A stretch of 64,000 nucleotides of DNA from contig CACFMO010000002.1 of the NCBI GenBank assembly GCA_902567495.1, positions 1 to 64,000 of the forward strand, given 5' to 3'. Positions 61,079 to 64,000 of this stretch are shown in pieces (within the stretch, counting starts at the first letter, position 1; every line of letters begins with the position of its first letter). The notes under the pieces were generated by a model. It saw only the letters and a program-made list of their open reading frames with translations, was not told the origin of the DNA and did not search any database. The position numbers and the translations under genes were made by a program. This stretch comes from an uncultured Pelagibacteraceae bacterium. GTDB taxonomy: Bacteria; Pseudomonadota; Alphaproteobacteria; Pelagibacterales; Pelagibacteraceae.

Positions 61079-62128
61079 ATGTTTTCTTTTATAAGACCTT
61101 TTATATTTAACTTAGATCCTGAAAAAGCTCACGATTTAGCGATAAAATCACTTAAATATAATTTCCTTCCAAGCAATTTATTTTCAGTACCTGGTGAAGA
61201 AGTTTTAAGAACCAAACTACTTGGCAAAGAGATTGACAATCCCATTGGTCTAGCAGCAGGTTTTGACAAAAGTGCTGAAGTTTATAATGAAATATTTAAA
61301 ATTGGTTTTGGATTTGTTGAGGTTGGAACCGTTACTCCAAAAAAGCAGTTTGGAAATGAAAAACCTCGAATTTTTAGACTAGAAAAAGATCAGGCATTAA
61401 TAAATAGACTTGGATTTAATAATGATGGATCTGAAATTGTTAAAAAAAGGATTGAAAATAATATTCCATCAAGTTTATTAGGCATAAATATAGGTCCAAA
61501 TAAAAATACAGTTAATATGACTGATGATTTTTTAAGATGTGCAGAAATTTTTTTTCCAATTGGGGATTACATAACTATTAATATTTCTTCACCAAATACC
61601 TCTGGTCTAAGAGATTTTCATGATGAAGATGCTTTAAAAAAATTACTAACAAAAATTAATGAAGTAAGAGAAAAAAGTAATTTTAATAAATCTTTTTTAT
61701 TAAAGGTTTCACCTGACCTAGATAGTTCGCAGATACCAGTTATTGTGAAACTTATTCTAGAGTACAAAATTGATGGAGTGATTTTAACAAATACTAGTAC
61801 CAAAAATAGGGATAATTTAAAAGACTCAAATAGTAAAGAGAACGGAGGATTGTCTGGAAAGCCCATTAGAGATTTATCAACTGAATTTGTAAAAAAATTC
61901 TACAGAAATTTAAAAGGAAAAATACCAATCATAGGTGTTGGTGGTGTTGACTCTGGCGAGTCAGCTTTTGAAAAAATAGCTGCTGGTGCATCAGCTGTAC
62001 AACTTTATACAGGTCTCATTTACAAAGGTCCTAATATTGTAAAAGTTATAAAAAAAGATTTAATTAAAATTTTAAATAATAAAGGTTTTAAAAATATTAA
62101 CGAGGCCGTAGGAACTTCATCGAATTAA
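61079..62128 (+). CDS. pyrD: dihydroorotate dehydrogenase (class 2)
   Basis: NPIGLAAGFDKSAEVY; NISSPNTSGLRDFH; IGVGGVDSGESAFEKI. Confidence 0.95.
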   Translation: MFSFIRPFIFNLDPEKAHDLAIKSLKYNFLPSNLFSVPGEEVLRTKLLGKEIDNPIGLAAGFDKSAEVYNEIFKIGFGFVEVGTVTPKKQFGNEKPRIFRLEKDQALINRLGFNNDGSEIVKKRIENNIPSSLLGINIGPNKNTVNMTDDFLRCAEIFFPIGDYITINISSPNTSGLRDFHDEDALKKLLTKINEVREKSNFNKSFLLKVSPDLDSSQIPVIVKLILEYKIDGVILTNTSTKNRDNLKDSNSKENGGLSGKPIRDLSTEFVKKFYRNLKGKIPIIGVGGVDSGESAFEKIAAGASAVQLYTGLIYKGPNIVKVIKKDLIKILNNKGFKNINEAVGTSSN

Positions 62129-63250
62129 TTATTTGAAAAAATTATATTTTTTTTTATCAATATCAAACTTAATGTAATGAATAAGCTCTCTTGCATAAGA
62201 AAATGATATCCCTATAAGAACAACAATTATAATTGATAAGAGTCCATAAGTAATTGGATTGTTTGCTGAAAGTGATAAAATTACCTCTGCAAGCTTATTA
62301 TCTATCTGACCTGATTTTACAGGAGCAAATAAACTCGATCCCTTTTCAAGAACAAATGTTTCTATACCCATTATTAAACCAACGGCTAGAAGCAATATTG
62401 CTAACAAAGTTTTATACTCTGATGCATTTAACTTTTGAGAAATTCTTAAACCAATATGAAGCCCAATGATTGAACCAATTAACAAAATAAAAACTAAAAT
62501 AAAGTCTATAGTTTGAAACTTAAGAGCGTGAACAATAACTACTAACCCTGTAATAAAAATTGTTACGAACAAAGATGTTCCTGGAACTAATTTTGTTGGC
62601 ATACCAATAATATAGATCATTGCAGGAACCATTAAAAAAGCGCCACCAACACCCATAATTGAAGCAAATATTCCAACAATAAATCCTAACATGATCGGCA
62701 CTAATGCGCTTTCGTAGAGTCTGGATTTATGAAATTTCATTCTAAATGGAAGACCATGTATCCAGTAGTGATCGTGAGCTTTTCTTTTTATTGTAATTTT
62801 TTTCCTTAAATCTGTTAATTCCTTATAACCTTTTGCAAACATCAAAGTTCCAATGATTACTAGCATATAAATATAAGCTAAAGTTATACTTACATTGATC
62901 ACTCCTTTTTCTTTCAAATAAGCAAAAATTAACATACCAACTCCTGTACCGACAACACCACCGGCAACAATTGTCATTCCCATTTTATAATCTAAAGTTT
63001 TTCTAAACCAATGATGAAGTGCGCCTGATACCGAGGTACCTAAAATGTTATTAGCTTCATTCGCTACCGCATAAGTTGGAGGAATTCCTAAAAAGATCAA
63101 AACTGGAGTCATGAGAAAACCACCTCCGATCCCAAAAAGTCCAGAAATAATGCCAACAATAAAGCTAAGCAATAAAATGATCCAAATAGTTACTTGAACT
63201 TGTGCTACAGGTAGGAAAAAATCCATTAAGTTTATTATTCTTTGATACAA
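62129..63250 (-). CDS. sulfite exporter TauE/SafE family protein
   Basis: GLFGIGGGFLMTPVLIFLGIPP; GVGGAFLMVPAMIYIIG. Confidence 0.9.
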   Translation of the reverse strand: MYQRIINLMDFFLPVAQVQVTIWIILLLSFIVGIISGLFGIGGGFLMTPVLIFLGIPPTYAVANEANNILGTSVSGALHHWFRKTLDYKMGMTIVAGGVVGTGVGMLIFAYLKEKGVINVSITLAYIYMLVIIGTLMFAKGYKELTDLRKKITIKRKAHDHYWIHGLPFRMKFHKSRLYESALVPIMLGFIVGIFASIMGVGGAFLMVPAMIYIIGMPTKLVPGTSLFVTIFITGLVVIVHALKFQTIDFILVFILLIGSIIGLHIGLRISQKLNASEYKTLLAILLLAVGLIMGIETFVLEKGSSLFAPVKSGQIDNKLAEVILSLSANNPITYGLLSIIIVVLIGISFSYARELIHYIKFDIDKKKYNFFK

Positions 63251-63319
63251 ACATTGTCAATAGACATATATTTGCTTGATAAAACATTAACGTCGAATTA
63301 TATAGCTAGAGGATAAATT

Positions 63320-63601
63320 ATGAGTAATAAATGTGAACTCACAGGTAAAAGACCACTCAAAGGGCATAATGTCAGTCATGCCAACAATAAAACAAAAAGA
63401 AAGTTCAACCCCAGTATTAAAAAAATAAAGTTTAAAAGTGACATTTTAAAGAAAAATATTACATTAAAAGTATCGAACGCAGCACTTAGAACTGTGGATT
63501 TTAAGGGTGGTATTGATAAATTTTTATCATCAGCAAAGGCTTTTAAACTTTCAAAAAGAGCTAAGAAATACAGAAACAAAATTGTATTAAAAGAAGCTTA
63601 A
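63320..63601 (+). CDS. rpmB: 50S ribosomal protein L28
   Basis: MSNKCELTGKRPLKGHNVSHANNKTKRKFNPS. Confidence 0.96.
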   Translation: MSNKCELTGKRPLKGHNVSHANNKTKRKFNPSIKKIKFKSDILKKNITLKVSNAALRTVDFKGGIDKFLSSAKAFKLSKRAKKYRNKIVLKEA

Positions 63602-63603
63602 TT

Positions 63604-64000
63604 ATGCAATTAAGAAAATTATTTTTTACTCTAGCCATACTTATGGCTGCTATTGTTGCAATATCAAATTTTCTAGTTCAATTCCCCGTATATTACTTAG
63701 GAATGGAAAATATTCTTACCTATGCAGCATTTACTTATCCAATTACTTTTTTAATAACTGATTTGGCTAATAGGAAATATGGAAAATTTACAGCTAGAAA
63801 AATAGTTTATTTAGGTTTTTTCACGGGTGTAATTTTAACAATATTTTTTTCAACTAATTTTAACGATCTAATATCAATTAGAATCGCAATAGGGTCTGGG
63901 ACAGCTTTTTTAGTTGCTCAATTATTAGATGTAAGTATTTTTGACTTACTAAGAAAAAAAATTTGGTTTATTGCTCCAATTGTATCATCATCACTTGGGT
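63604..64000 (+). CDS. yhhQ: VUT-family queuosine precursor transporter (runs off window end)
   Basis: MQLRKLFFTLAILMAAIVAISNFLVQFPVYYLG...TYAAFTYPITFLITDLANRKYGKFTARK. Confidence 0.85.
   Translation, partial: MQLRKLFFTLAILMAAIVAISNFLVQFPVYYLGMENILTYAAFTYPITFLITDLANRKYGKFTARKIVYLGFFTGVILTIFFSTNFNDLISIRIAIGSGTAFLVAQLLDVSIFDLLRKKIWFIAPIVSSSLG

Noticed and set aside
1-64000. CRISPR array, prophage or rRNA operon
   Set aside because: No regularly spaced repeats, phage structural or integrase genes, or rRNA sequence recognised in the window

Overview
AT-rich alphaproteobacterial chromosome segment. Gene content, gene order and the SAM-II leader look like a SAR11/Pelagibacter-type genome. Most of the window is compact housekeeping backbone: obgE-rpmA-rplU, gloB-metW-metX, hisC-tyrA, argH-(small lipoprotein)-lysA, carD-ferredoxin-TerB-helicase, a TAXI-TRAP transporter, aceE-aceF, thiolase, gltDB, thrS-infC-rpmI-rplT-pheST-lepA, lysS-pyrD, rpmB, plus three tRNAs. 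The most unusual locus is 50.77-53.70 kb. An intact tRNA-Ser(GGA) is followed by two tandem cassettes of 1515 and 1325 bp, with no integrase gene in either. Each cassette ends in a perfect copy of the tRNA 3' portion, and both share the same left- and right-end sequences. Those ends carry TGCCGTCG repeats, but the cargo genes between them are unrelated and unknown. I read this as a non-autonomous, site-specific cassette family using the tRNA gene as attachment site. Other points of interest: a 23-aa peptide made almost only of Lys/Arg with its own promoter and terminator; a lipoyl domain fused to the N-terminus of pyruvate dehydrogenase E1; a SAM-II riboswitch and terminator abutting the metX start codon; perfect palindromes at two promoters; and several unannotated micro-ORFs with good ribosome-binding sites or ATGA coupling. 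All calls were made by eye; no database search was run.
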